A stretch of 64,000 nt of DNA from Tetracentron sinense (GCA_015143295.1 CM026560.1:4528501-4592500), one strand, 5' to 3'; positions 1 through 11,780 are shown, counted from the first letter of the stretch. Numbers and translations are program-made. The notes: a model not told the origin generated them from the sequence alone.

Positions 1-1961
1 GCAAGAGTGTGCGATCGATCGCATGCAGGGGAAAATCAGACCAAAGTGTTCGGGTTCATGTGCGACAGATCGCATCCATGTGCGATCGATCGCAGTTAAG
101 TGTGCAATCGATCGCATGCGGTAGCTGATGCTGAATTTGAGGGTTTTAAAACCTTGGCTCTTAAGTGGGATCCCATTTTGGGGATTTCTAACCTAAGGAG
201 AGAAAGAGGGGAGAAAGAGGAGAAGAGGAATTTGGGAAAGATCTCCAAAGAGGGTCTTGATTGGAGATCAAGGGAAGTTCAAGTTTGAAGTTTTTCAAGC
301 AAGGATCTTCCCCAAAGCAACTAGAGTTCCTCAAACCCAAGAGGGGTTCTTCTTCAAAGTTGAGACTTCAAATCAAGGGTTTTCTTCATTCGAGTGAAGG
401 TCGGAACCCTATGCTACCCTCCTAGTTCATACTCTTCTTCTTTTTCTTAGTTTTTTTTCCCAAATTCTAAACATGATAATGTAATGGGGTGCATGGATGA
501 AGATGGATGGTTGTGTAGATGTGTATGGGCGATGGATGCCGTGTGTATATGTTGTGATGAACGAAATGAGAAGGGCATTGTATTAATAATGAACACACAT
601 GTATGTTGTGAGCATTAACCCACCTAGAAACGCAAGACTTAGGTATTAACCATAATGCACACACCAAGTGTTAGTTGAAATGCCACAATGAAGAAAATGA
701 TAATTGTTCTTAGAAAATACATGTGTGAACTTCTTTACTTCCTAGAATGGCATGTTGATAGGTTTAATGCTTATTAATTGATTTAATTATTGATCAAATG
801 TAAATGTTTTCTATACCATTGTCATTCTTAATTGTACACGAAACCACAAGCACGACATGTAGTCCATGAGTAGGGTTTTTCAAGCATGAAACACCGTGTT
901 TTGTTTTCAAGAAAATCAATTACAAAAATCTCAATTCACGACCACCATGACAAGGCCAAACGTAAGGGTTGGTATGAGAGGCAGGGCATATCTTAAGATA
1001 TGTTTTGCCTCGCATTTGACAAGAACAAGAAACCGCAAAGCAAGACTCCATGCATGCATGTTTACTCTAAATGCATTTTCGCTAAAGAGGGGTTTCCCCT
1101 CCCTCACAAGTTGTATCTCATTTAAAGTGAGGGGGTTCTACACCACCCTCCCTCACAAGTGCATCTCATTAGAAGAGGGGTCTCCCCTTCCTCACAAGTA
1201 GCATGAGCATATTTAAATTCCAAGCAAGACATGACACGACAAGACAAGCAAGACATGATATGACACGACAAGCAAGACATGGCATGACATGACAAGACGA
1301 ACAAGACAGAACATGACAAGACAAGTTTTCAAGCACGAAAAGAGTATTTTCAAGTCAAGTCAAGCACAAGAAGATTTCAAGAGTTTTTCGGATTTGATGT
1401 GATCCAAGCATGATATATAAACTGCTTACTTTCCTGCTATGATATGAACTGCTTCCGCTTTATTTCCATTATTGTTATGCTATGACTGTTGGATAGTATT
1501 TGGTACCCACTGAGTATTCCATGCTCAGCCGTACGTCTTATGTCGCAGGTGCTAATGGAGCGGCTGCTCCTTTCGACATATGTGCTCCCGGTCCATGGGA
1601 GGAAGATGAGTATTTCAAGGAGGTCCCTGCTGAGGAGCCTCAGGCTAAGGGCCATTATTAGGTGGTCGATTCTAAGTGAGTGTGGGTGAGCAAGAGAGAT
1701 CATTTACCCATGTATTTTGGTGGGCATGTCCACACATTCTTTTTGTTAATTTCACTTTTGTACAAAACTTGGATCATATATATACACATAGAGGCTTTGG
1801 TTAGACTTCCGTTGTGTGATGTTAGTCATGTTTCCGCTATTGTGTCCTCTTTTGTATATGCTCCGAGGTTTTGCAGGATGGTTTGCCAAGCATGTCATGT
1901 AGGTCATGATAAGTCGTCCAAGATTCATTCTAACTCCTAGGGTGGGTTTTGGGTCGTGACA
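1..1961 (+). repeat. Tekay-like Ty3/gypsy LTR, left end outside the window
   Basis: This is the right-hand part of a plus-oriented LTR. It ends in TCGTGACA at 1,961, and no tRNA primer site follows, so it is a solo or 3' LTR rather than a 5' LTR. It resembles, in reverse, the LTRs at 51,653-54,017 and 59,036-61,330: both have TGCGATCGATCGCA palindromes (here around 9-118), a long GACAAGACAAG-type tract, and a block around the phrase CTGAGTATTCCATGCTCAGC (1,510-1,530). Clear differences from those LTRs point to a sister subfamily or an older copy. No coding region is recognised in it; short frames are chance. Confidence 0.75.
1209..1330. repeat. GACAAGACAAGC-type short tandem tract in the LTR
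   Basis: About 120 bases are built from variants of ACAAGACAAGCAAGACATGA. The same motif, in reverse, fills 52,250-52,640 and 59,650-60,030 inside the Tekay LTRs. It is therefore an inherited LTR feature and not an independent microsatellite. Confidence 0.8.
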
Positions 1962-3215
1962 GATCCTGGGCTCATGAGGGTGTTCAGGAGACTTGTAGCA
2001 AGTCCTAGGCCTGGTTTGGGCCCTGGACTTGGCCTGAGATGGGTCCATAGTGGCCACAAATAGTGCAAACCAGAAAACCCAGAATGTCGGTAAACTGCTT
2101 ACCGATATTCAGGACAGTTTCCAAAAACAATGAAATTAATCATGGTTAAGCTAACCAGGGGAGCCTAGAAGGACCAAGGATGATAGAAGGAGGTCCTAGG
2201 GGCCTAAACCAGGCCCTAGAATAGACTAGGGCTCAACCAAAATGGGCCTAGAGCCATTGCAAATGAGAAGTCCATAAATGGCGATACTATGTTTACCACC
2301 ATTTTTGGTTTTTTTTCAGAAAGTTAGTTCTCCCCTCTGGAACAGAACCAAGCCACATCCAAGGGATCCCTCATGGACTGAAGGTTCCTCTGAAGCCAAG
2401 GGGAGTATCCATGCATGGTGGAAGGCTATGAAGCCGGGGTTTGCTCCCTCAAGAGGGCCCTCATGCCTATGAAGAGGCAAGGGGACCTCTGTCCTTGGGT
2501 ATAAGGCACAAATACATAAATAAAAAGGCCCCTGGAGTAGGGGGCTTACAATGCTTTAAGCAAAAAGAAGAAAAGGGCTAGGGGGATCCTACCCTGTTGC
2601 TTGGCTCCCACGGTGGTGGAGGCGGCGGTGCATGGTGGTGGAGGACTGGGAGAGGCCTGGGGGTAATCCCTGGGTGCTCTAGGGTCTCTCCTAGGGTGTA
2701 GGACAAGGTTGGGAAGGCTGAATTTTCGGATTGGCAGAACTTCAAGAATGAGATTTTTTTTGAACCTCTTTGAAGGCTTGAGGGGGGGGGGGGGGGGGGG
2801 GAGTATTTATAGGCTAAGGGGGACGTAGGGTAATTTAGGGATTAAAAATAAGGTGGACACTAGGGAGTTGGAGCTAGGGTGTCCAGGGAGGGTGCCAGAC
2901 AGTTTTTACGTGAACTCCAGGAATGACGGTAATTCCAGTACCGCCATTCCTGTTCTAGGCTAAAAAAAGAATGGCGGTAGATGTATTACCTCCATTATTT
3001 GGTTTTTACCCAAATAGGCCCAACCCAATCACTATTGGTCAGGGTTACTGTACCTTTTGCTAAATCTGGTAATGGTGGTAAAGTTATTACCGTCATTATC
3101 TGGGTTTTCAAATTCTGCACATGGCCCCCCACTAACAGTCATCTAAAGCTCGTGGGTCCATGCTTGGGCCCACAGGGTGGTAAGGTTGTAGGTTTTGGAT
3201 CTCTGGACCTAGAAA
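1962..3215. other. Unassigned non-coding stretch with a 20-G run
   Basis: I recognise no gene. The stretch holds a homopolymer of 20 G at 2,782-2,801, directly followed by a TATTTATA-like box. Several GGTAATGGCGGTAA-type words lie near 2,925-3,100. The layout (G-run, then an AT box, then purine-rich leader) resembles a decayed LTR, but I cannot match it to another LTR in this window. Confidence 0.3.
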
Positions 3216-3299
3216 TGTCTTGGGATTCAATGTATGGCCCCCAAGAACTGTTTTTCTAAAATTAAAAAGAGGCATACTTTCAATCAGAGCCTTGGCTAT
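3216..3299 (+). repeat. LTR 3' tail fragment followed by a tRNA-iMet primer-site remnant
   Basis: Bases 3,216-3,282 match the last 66 bases of the solo LTR at 31,828-34,010 almost perfectly, ending in CATACTTTCA. The next bases, ATCAGAGCC, are the inner part of the copia primer site TGGTATCAGAGC. The piece therefore looks like the 3' edge of a 5' LTR. The sequence to its left does not resemble the rest of that LTR. Confidence 0.6.
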
Positions 3300-5277
3300 G
3301 CTTCTCTTTGATTTTATAGAGTATAATCAAATTTTAATTATATCAAGATTACCTCCCCTATAAATTTTGGCCACCCCTATGATTGAATCTTTTTGATTCT
3401 TGATTATTGGATAATCATTAATAGGGTTCAGGGATCCTCCTCTAGCTATTGAGGGAGTAATCAAGCCCTTTCAAATTAGTGTGATACTAATTTTAATTTT
3501 GGATGATTCCAAAACCTCTCGAAATTTATATAGGGATAGGTATATAGATATATAAATTTGGTTAAAGCTCTTAAGGATTTACAGATCCTTTTTTAGAACA
3601 TTAAATTAAATTGTTTAATTTATTATGAGAGCCCCGGGCTAGCATAAATAATATATATTATATTTATCATGATAAATATAGGGATAATGATACTAGTGTG
3701 ATACTAATTTTAATTTTGGATGATTCCAAAACCTCTCAAAATTTATATAGGGATAGATATATAGATATATAAATTTGGTTAAAGCCCTTAAGGATTTAGA
3801 GATCCTTTTTTAGAATATTAAATTAAATTGTTTAATTTATTCTGAGAGCCCCCGGCTAGCATAAATAATATATATTATATTTATCATGATAAATAATAAT
3901 TATTTTATGTGTTGGATGGGTTCCACAAATCATAGCTCCTTCTCTTTTCCCTCCCCTCCCATTTTTTCTTATTTTTAGAATAGGGTTACTGATTTATGGT
4001 GGACTAAATCAACCGAAGGAGATGCCCAGAGAACCATTGCAAGATAGCAGATCGTTGTCGGGCTTTATTTAATTTCCCTGTTGTAATTAAATAAGGTCGT
4101 ATGATTTTTGTGAACCCATTGTGAGATTATAATATATTCCTTTAGCCCAGAAGTTTAGATAATTGTGATTATCGCTTTTTATGATAATTTAGGATAATTG
4201 GATTATACCTTGAATAATGGATTGTGTTTAATTGTAAATTGTTTATATTTAGATACAACACATTACTAGTATTCTTTTGGACGTAGAGTTTATGACTCAT
4301 GCGAAGTTTTTTACGTAAAACCTTTGCATACGAGATTATTGGATAGTCGTGTCTGAAAAGACATTAATCGTTATGAAAGGTAGATGGATCACTAAAATGA
4401 CATCCAAATACCCTAAGGTGATAGGGATGAGTAGGTTTTTATTGTAAGGTGAAAACCCTAGTGATCAAAACCCCTTGTGAGGGCTAGTGGGAGTTTATCA
4501 CTCCTTGATATTTCTATTATTGAAAATTCTCATAAATTCATATGATGAATATTTGAATGATATGATCATGTCTGTTTAATTTTGTTTCCTTCAAGAAAAA
4601 TATTAAATGATAATAAATGAGATTATTAATACTAAGGCCTTTTTATTATCAATAAGACTAGGAATTAATTAGCCCGAGTCTTATCTTGCCAAAAGGTATT
4701 GACATAATTCAGTCTGAATTAAACTCCTAGATTCTTATTTCTATTGTAAATAAGTTTATGTATGGCCTGATAAGGAGTATCAACTAAAATGGGGGCACAA
4801 CCTTACTTGATCATATGATGAACTAGAATAATGGGTTTCACTTAAAGAAGGAAACATGACGGCTAAAACAATGACACTCATGCTGTCTGTGGAGGTCGCA
4901 AGACAATTGGAAATCACTGATTTACATAATGAGTTATGCATGAGATGCTCAGTGATGGATGGTTACTATTCACCTTGTAGTTCATGTGTGGTACTATCCT
5001 AAAATAGAAGATTGTATGTGTATTATGAGGATCCTAATACTCATCTGAAATAAAAAATTTATTTCCTAATTTTATATATTGAAGTAAATGATGAAATTTG
5101 AAGAAAGATGAGAGGATCATAAGATTTAAAAATCCCAAAAATCCGATGAATATATGTGTGAAAATTAATGTAATAGTAAAAAAAACAATTCGGTGAACCT
5201 CAAATCCGATGTTTGAGTTGAGAATCTCACAAGTTCAAGGAGATGGTCCAGTTTCCCTAAAAGTCTATCTACCTTTT
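3300..5277. other. AT-rich non-coding region, no gene recognised
   Basis: No frame encodes a recognisable protein, and the sequence matches no other part of the window. If 3,216-3,299 is an LTR edge, this could be the untranslated leader of a badly decayed or non-autonomous copia element. A 210-base direct duplication near its left end is listed separately. Confidence 0.3.
3478..3895. repeat. Direct tandem duplication of about 210 bases
   Basis: Two adjacent copies, about 3,478-3,688 and 3,690-3,895, both start TGTGATACTAATTTTAA and both end in the AT-rich phrase TTATCATGATAAATA. By eye there are only about ten differences, so the duplication is younger than the surrounding decayed sequence appears to be. 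Confidence 0.85.
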
Positions 5278-6702
5278 TGATGATTTTAACAATTAAGTTA
5301 TTATCTTAAGGGATGATAAAATTTGAAGTGCGGAAATAGAAAACCAAGCAAACCACAACACAAGGATTTTTACGTGGAAACCCTTCCGGGAAAAATCACG
5401 GGACTTAGTCCAGCCATGAGAATCCACTAAGACAATTAGACAAAGTTAACAAGAACTTACAAGACTCGAACTTGACTCCTTCAGGCTCGACACTATGATC
5501 CTTCAGTTCTTAGTCCTCCACACCTCGAAAAGTTATCACGTACTCATAAGTCCCGTGATCAACTGCAACCACTCGTATTTCTCTTTGTGTCTCTAAAACA
5601 GTCCACGATCTTCCGATCGATCTTCGTCAATGATGGCTTCATATTCCATCGACCAAATCACAATACCATGATCCTTCTTGGATCGATCTCCTTCGCAAAG
5701 GCTTCGAAACACTCTGGCCAAGTTTTGTTTTATCCAAAACGGGTTAATGGTTTGATAAGAATCAATTCTTAGATGGAATCCATCAATGGAAAAGTCCAAG
5801 CAAGCAAGAATATAGCATTGGCTTGCAAAACTAGGATGGGAGAATAACTCTCAAAGGGGAGGAGAGACAATAGATTCCAGAGTTTTATGAACTCTAGAAA
5901 GAGTTAAATCTACTCTCTATACTCCCCCAAATATGTGCTCCACGAACTAGAGGGGTTCACACTTTATAAGGAATCAAAATCCAAGTTTAGAAGTTGCTTA
6001 AAGGCTTAAAAACCAAAGAAGGCAAGAAAAAACCGTATAGGAAATATTTCCCATATCATGGTCGACCCTGGGGCTTACTTGGGTCAACCCAACTACCCCA
6101 CTTGGGTCGACCCAAGTATCCTCCAGGGTCGACCCTCAAAAAATCACTTCTCTGCCCCTTTTTCTCATACATAAGTTTTTATACCCAGGGTCCACCCTCA
6201 ATGCCCAAGGTCGACCCTGAGGTGCAAACCCAAAATTAAAAAAGTATTTTCAGCTCTTATACCCTCATGAAAGTTGTAGCTTTTTTTGACACAGTTGATT
6301 TGATATATTATGGAACAAAATCCGAGCTACGGTTTGGGAGATATGTCACCTACAAGCAACCTTAGTTTTTTGAAAATTTTCAGAATTTTGAACTTGTTTT
6401 GCATTGCATATCTCATCACTCTGGGTCCATATGATTAGTCTAGGACACTTACCACCTAAGGTATCATATTATGGTTAATATAAGTCAATTCCCACCTAAG
6501 GTCACATGGTATCTAGGTCACTTACCATCCTATGAGAGAAATGAAGGAAATGATCAACCGAGTCTTCAACGGTTCTTCAACGGTCTTCAACTTCACTTGT
6601 CGTAGATGCTTGATGGAAATGACACAAGATACACACACTAATCACCTAGACTCACTTGTTTTGACACCGGAATAAGCCAACACTAAAAACATGGACTTTA
6701 CA
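5278..6702 (-). repeat. Minus-strand Ty1/copia 3' LTR
   Basis: On the minus strand the LTR begins TGTAAAGTCC at 6,702. It is immediately preceded by a polypurine tract, seen on the plus strand as TCTCCCCCTTTG (6,704-6,715), which marks this as a 3' LTR. The word TTTTTACGTGGAAACCC near 5,369 is common in copia LTRs. GGTCGACC palindromes lie at 6,060-6,067, 6,105-6,112, 6,127-6,134 and 6,209-6,216. All are upstream, in minus-strand terms, of a TATAAAG box near 5,963-5,970. The outer (left) edge is uncertain by some tens of bases. Confidence 0.6.
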
Positions 6703-7430
6703 ATCTCCCCCTTTGACAATTCCGTGGCAAAACCAAATTGAAGTACATGACTTGACACAAACTCACCCAAACACATCAAATCGGTGAATTAAGACATTAC
6801 ATGACTCTAACACTATTACATGACACTGAAGCTCTTGTCAAGTAAACTGGTCTGCTGCAACCATACACTTGCACATGCTCATAAACAAAGTACCCAATGA
6901 AGCATGTATGGAATATGAAAAAACATAAACACAGGTATTGCAAGGAATGTACTGAACTTGGAAAATAGTACCCAACATTCTCCCCCTTTTTGGCACAATT
7001 GCTAAAGGTATTCATAAAGCCAATATCACAAAGAATATATCAATTTAACACATGTGAAATATCAAGGCAATCACAGTACAACCAAGTAAATGCAGACAAA
7101 GAGGGGACTTAGAGAGCGAGGAACAAAATAGAAATATAAAGCACAAACTCCCCTTCAACAACTCAAGCACAAACTCCCCCTCAACAACTCAACTTGATCT
7201 TCTCCCCCTAAGATCAAGGACACCACCAAAAATAGGGCACCTAAGCTAGAAAGGCCCATGCCAACCAATAAGAAAACACATAGTAATATTACAAAAACAA
7301 ATATCATGTGCCACACAAACATGCATAAAAAGTATTCCAAGCAGTAGTAATTTAAAATTACAAGTCCAATGAAGAACATGATTAGTTAGTCTGACTGAGG
7401 ATACACATCTAACTAAATCTCTTGGAATGC
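6703..7430 (-). mobile_element. Remnant of copia 3' internal sequence
   Basis: This lies just inside the LTR at 5,278-6,702. A second purine tract, seen here as TCTCCCCCTTTTTGGCACAA (about 6,979-6,998), is the phrase that plant copia elements carry after pol. No pol domain remains recognisable. It is a broken fossil. Confidence 0.5.
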
Positions 7431-8205
7431 TATAGTATTACCAATTCACTTAGTCAGAGTTAGTGAACAGTTCAAAAGTGAAGCAATATGTGTGTAGAGG
7501 TGGTCTGACAAGATACTAGATCAAGGTTTCTTTTCCTTTTCAAGGATATGACATTAACCACTAAGGGGACTCCCGAGACACAATTCTTAAAAGTCAAACC
7601 TAGTTAGATCCAGATATGCTGATTGCTTACATTTTGGTGAACCTTTATCCATTTTATTTGACTCATTATTTTTCTTTCACTATTGGTCAAATACCTCCAA
7701 ACATTGTAAGATATCTTTTGATGTTCTTTATCTGAATATATCTTTGCATGCAATGATGGCTTTCACACTATCCAAGTAGGTAGTCTTGGCTATTGGCAGT
7801 AGAGGCTATTACTCTAGTGACCCAGATAGATACCTACTGTCCGCCTAGGTAGCCATTTCATATTGTTTGTATCCAATAGTGACTTTCAAACTAGCCCAGT
7901 AGGTAGCCCTTTTCATTGTGATCCTATTCATGGAATTTTGTTTGCGGATTTTAATTTAATGTTTGCAGGTATCATACCTGCGGGCATTAATTATTGCCCG
8001 TGGACATTTATCTGTGGACTTGGACTTTTCCAAATTTTGGTTAAGTCCAAAAAATTTGTCCGCGAGCTTTGAACTTTTCCAAATTTGTTTAAGTCCAAAA
8101 GTTTGTCCTTGGACCTGGACTTTTCCAATTTTTGGTTAATCCAAAAGGTTTGTCCACGAAATATAATGATGTTTTTTTATATTTTTTTTATCAGTAAATT
8201 ATATA
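7431..8205. other. Non-coding stretch ahead of a candidate splice acceptor
   Basis: No gene is recognised. The stretch includes two copies of a TAGGTAGCC-containing phrase (about 7,770-7,905) and the triplicated word listed at 8,003-8,160. If the acceptor near 8,250 is real, this could be intron sequence. Confidence 0.3.
8003..8160. repeat. Threefold direct repeat of about 53 bases
   Basis: Three successive units share the order TTGTCCGTGGACTTGGACTTT, then CCAAATTTTGGTTAAGTCC, then AAAAGTTTG, with moderate divergence. The words TTTGGACTTAACC and GGACTTTTCC can also pair within one unit, so a folded transcript is possible. The origin is unknown. Confidence 0.75.
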
Positions 8206-8250
8206 TGCATCCTTACTGACTTCATTCTTTTTTTGTTTTTCTTTTGCAGA
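8206..8250 (+). promoter_or_regulatory. Candidate 3' splice site
   Basis: A branch-point-like TACTGAC at 8,213-8,219 is followed by a long T-rich tract and then TTTTGCAG ending at 8,250. This is a textbook plant acceptor layout. The would-be exon starts AATGAATCTC and is interrupted 21 bases later by the solo LTR at 8,272-10,965. The exon could belong to a host gene or to a retroelement leader; the sequence alone does not decide. Confidence 0.4.
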
Positions 8251-8271
8251 ATGAATCTCTCATCACGGCAT

Positions 8272-10965
8272 TGTAAACACCCCATTTTTACACCCTTAAA
8301 ACTTTATTTCTATTATTTTATTTTTGTATATTTTAATTTAATTTTGTTTTCTTGTGCGAGCGTTGTGAGTCTTGATAGAGAAAGAAAGAGTTTAGAGAGA
8401 GAAAGAGAGAGAGAGAGAGCGCATATCCATTTCTTAATCCATTTCACCAAACCCATATCTTGAACCCATTCAGCTAGCCAAAATCCAAATCCTTGATTAT
8501 TACTCATTCCCTAAAATCCAGCCCATGTGCTCAACCATAACAGCCTTACCCATTATTCAAAACCCCCAAGACTATAGGTCCAAAGGCCCAAGTCCATTCC
8601 CGTTGCTTATATAAAGCAAAGGAAAGGGTTCAAAAACCCAAAATCTGATTTGCGTGAGAGCAGCAGTTTCAGTGAGCTATGAAACCTCCGGCGAGCTTCA
8701 CCATTCCAGCAACTCTCACCTCTCCACCAGCATCACCACCATCTCTTGATCCATATCGTAGCCACCTCGTCTGTACCTCGACGGCAGCAAGCGAGCACCA
8801 TCTTCCCCTTCTATCCCTCTGTTTCTCTCCATCGCTAATGGCAGGGCAGCATCTTCTTCGGCAAGCTTCATTTAGTTTCGGCCACGCGCGGCAGCAGCCT
8901 CACCAATTGACCAGATCTCTCTTTCCCTCCCATCTCTTATTTTCCCCAATGTAAGAGCCCAGCCAGCAGCTCCAGCCTCTGTGCCATCTCACTCCATCTC
9001 AGATCCACACTCCCCAGATCATCGCTGCGGCAGACCCTCTCCATCACCGAACCAGAGATCCAACTCCACCGATCTTCCATTTCCGGTCATCTTCTCCGGC
9101 AAGATCGCACCACGCGGCAGCAACCTCCACATCCCTCTCATCTTCTTCGCTAATTTCAGTTGCAGCCACCCTCTGGTTCGCATTTTGAGGTACTATCTCA
9201 GTCCATTTCTCTAGTTCCAATTTCTTTAGATCTAGAATTCCAGATCTGATGTGTTCTCTTAATTTATCCAATTATCCTTTTGATTGTTGATTTCTGGCTT
9301 TTTTATTTATTATTTTCTGATCTGATCAGTTCGAATGGGGATGTCCACAACACCCCAATTCTCTCTATATGATTTGTATCTAGCCATGCTTGCGATCCAA
9401 CTTGCTATTTTTGTATTCTTTTATTTTCTTTTTATTAATTTTCATTTTGAATCTGTACATTTGAGTGATTGGGAGGAGAGTTCAGTTCGGTCCGCTTCTT
9501 CTCTTAGATCATCTCTCGAATCATCGGAGCAGCAACATTGCCATTTTCTCTCCACTGTGATACCCTCAGGACAGTCAGGTATGCTCTGTTCTCCTATTTT
9601 TCCTACTGTTTACCGTCTTTGTTTTTCATGTTTTGGGATTCTGGGATCCAGCGGCGACCCCCCTTCCCTTGTGTGTGCATGTAGAAGTTTGAAACATAGG
9701 AAGGTGTTGTGTTGAATTAGAAGTCTTGGTTGGGGTTAGCTGGCCGAAAGCCTTGTTGTGCTTGCACCCTGGTTTTGTTTAAAACTAGAAATCTGAATGA
9801 ATGTTCCTAGTCTGGTTTTGTTCAAAACTAGAGTGTTAGCTTTGCTTAGAACCCTCTGTCCTTCGTGTATAATTGAATTCTTCTTTGTAAGAGGACTTAG
9901 AGGTTTTTTTTTGTTTTTTTGAGATTAGTGAGCAGAGGCCTATTTCGGCGGCCAGGCCCAGTCTTAGTGGCTCTTTATTTTTATCGCTAAGTCATGTGGC
10001 CCCTAAAACCATAAGTTTGGTTATTGAGCTAAAGCCAATTTATCAATTTGTCAAATCAATTTATCAGTTCATCAATGGTCAATGGGCCTTAGCACAATAG
10101 CTTTACCTTGGCCCTCTATGATCTCACTCTTTTAGCCAATTACTTTTTGTAATTTAATTCATGAGTATTATTTATTGAAATGTACACATTGTAGATGCAT
10201 GTGTATGTATAACTTATAGGATTAGGCCGTAGTTTCTTTTCTTTTTTTTTGCCTACATTGGGCATTTAGGTGGATTCTTACCCTAAACAACTTGCCTACC
10301 CCGTTAGTTAAAAAATACAAAAAAATCAAAAAATACAAAACAACAAAAACATTCAAAAAACCCACAAAATTCAAAAAGGACCTACCCTAATAAATGAACG
10401 CCCCCTAGCGCTCCCCCATGAGCACCTAGCTACGCAACCAACTCCCAGAATGAGATTCATAAATCTCAATTCCGCTTCCCCCAACTCAAGCACGAGTTGG
10501 AAGTGACCACACTCCGAAACGAGTATAAAAACAGTCACTGCCCCGAACTACTATTAGGGTCTGATTCCGACTAACCGGATAAGTAGGCAGCCCAAATCAG
10601 GGTTCGACCCCAACCAAAGATAAAATTTTTACACCCCATATTGATTTGTGTTTGATTAGCAAAATTAGTAATTGTTTAGGAAATTTTAAGTGATTTTAAA
10701 TGTTTGGCTTAGACCTAATGAGTAGGTTACCATCATTGGATGGAGGTCCTGGGGTGCCTAACCCCTTCCCCAGGACTTAAATGGATCTCTTACCTAGATT
10801 ACTCTGGACCGTAGACCCCTTATTTTGGATTTATCTTGGGATCCTACTTCCCCTAAGTAGGTGGCGACTCTTAGAATAAATTTAGCGTTATTCCTCTACT
10901 CTCGGACCTTATCTCGACACTTAGAGTTGAGAGGGAAGGAAAGGAGGTAAATTTATGTGTTTACA
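8272..10965 (+). mobile_element. Solo LTR, 2.7 kb, tentatively Tat/Ogre-like
   Basis: The element starts TGTAAACAC and ends GTGTTTACA, a perfect 9-base terminal inversion. It is flanked by identical 5-base duplications GGCAT at 8,267-8,271 and 10,966-10,970. No internal domain lies between, so it is one LTR left after recombination. A TATA box (TATATAAAG, about 8,608-8,616) is followed by a CT-rich, CCG-containing leader. The right end carries the phrases CCGGATAAGTAGGCAGCCC, GGGGTGCCTAACCCC and GGTGGCGACTC, which I associate with Tat/Ogre-type gypsy LTRs. A related 3' end lies at 25,850-26,263. A 26-base GA-rich run sits at 8,394-8,419. Short frames inside are leader sequence, not genes. Confidence 0.85.
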
Positions 10966-10970
10966 GGCAT

Positions 10971-11525
10971 GCTTCGGGATGGAATGTCCTTGATTAGTTG
11001 AAAATCAACGAATCCGGATTTGTCTTCAATTGCTCTCTGAAGACTACAAGGAGCCTTATCATTGATAAGACCGAAATTGCCAAGCTGTGTGACTTGGCAA
11101 AGCGGATAGCAGCGAACAATGCTTTAATATCTTCTTACAATATTATCATTAGTTTAATGATAGGATGCCATAAGAACAAACTCGATATCTTGGAACCTGT
11201 TAAAAGTTCAGATGTTCTTGATGGCGAGCTTGAGCATGCACTGAAGAGAATTGTTGTATTCTATCTATTAATCCTGATGAAGCTAGCCTAGGTTGCTTGA
11301 TGTTGTTGAACAACCGCCTCACTGATGTCGAGGGGCTTGCTTTTCAAGGTATTGCTTATTCAGCTTTGCAGCTTGCCGCGGTTGACAACACTGAGAGACA
11401 ATTTCTGACTCTGCTTCTAGACGTCACCTCTGCTGTTATTGATGGGCTAGAATCCTCCCCTGGAGATGGATCAGCACCAAAGATGATGGTGAAGGAGTCG
11501 GATGTGAGAGGAATTCTATTCTAAA
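10971..11525 (+). pseudogene. Unrecognised coding-like remnant beside the solo LTR
   Basis: Two adjacent open stretches, about 10,998-11,291 and 11,297-11,524, have balanced amino-acid composition and look helical (for example the words LCDLAKRIAANN and VTSAVIDGLESS). I do not recognise a family. The context suggests one exon: a splice acceptor lies upstream at 8,250, the solo LTR has split the exon, and a polyadenylation-like region follows at 11,739. Against a living gene, the left part is closed just upstream and the two stretches are in different frames. It could be a host pseudogene fragment or an unassigned retroelement ORF. Confidence 0.35.
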
Positions 11526-11559
11526 TAGCATCCATCAATATGGCGTTCGGACCTCTGGC

Positions 11560-11780
11560 CTTATATTCAAGGCAATACTTGTAAAATCCAGTAGCTTGTT
11601 AGAGCTAACAACATATTCTCAAGATATTGCTTGTTTAACTCAGTAGCTTGTTGGAGTTGATAACATATTCTCAAGATACTGTTTGTTTAACTCGAGTGAG
11701 TTCTCCAATTTATGTGGAGTTCCCTCATTTTGCTAACAATGAATAAAAGACTTCTTTTTTATTTCTCATCTTGTACTCCT
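11560..11780 (+). repeat. Twofold 65-base repeat and polyadenylation-like tail
   Basis: The phrase CAGTAGCTTGTT...ACATATTCTCAAGATA...GTTTAACTC occurs twice in a row (about 11,590-11,640 and 11,641-11,697). AATAAAAG at 11,741-11,748 then precedes a T-rich stretch, as at the end of a plant transcript. This fits a 3' UTR for the remnant at 10,971-11,525. Confidence 0.5.

Noticed and set aside
2782-2801. The 20-G run as a G-quadruplex regulatory site
   Set aside because: A single homopolymer in unassigned decayed sequence. It is also prone to sequencing error, so I give it no function.
8679-8954. Open frame after the TATA box of the solo LTR, Pro/Ser-rich
   Set aside because: It lies in the untranslated leader of the LTR, has biased composition and no family resemblance.
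9335-9715. Open frame of 126 codons in the same LTR
   Set aside because: LTR interior; Phe/Leu/Ser-rich translation of T-rich DNA; no domain.
10855-10875. GGTGGCGACTC as a primer-binding site
   Set aside because: The perfect GGCAT duplications and the TGTAAACAC/GTGTTTACA ends put this word inside the LTR, about 100 bases from its end.
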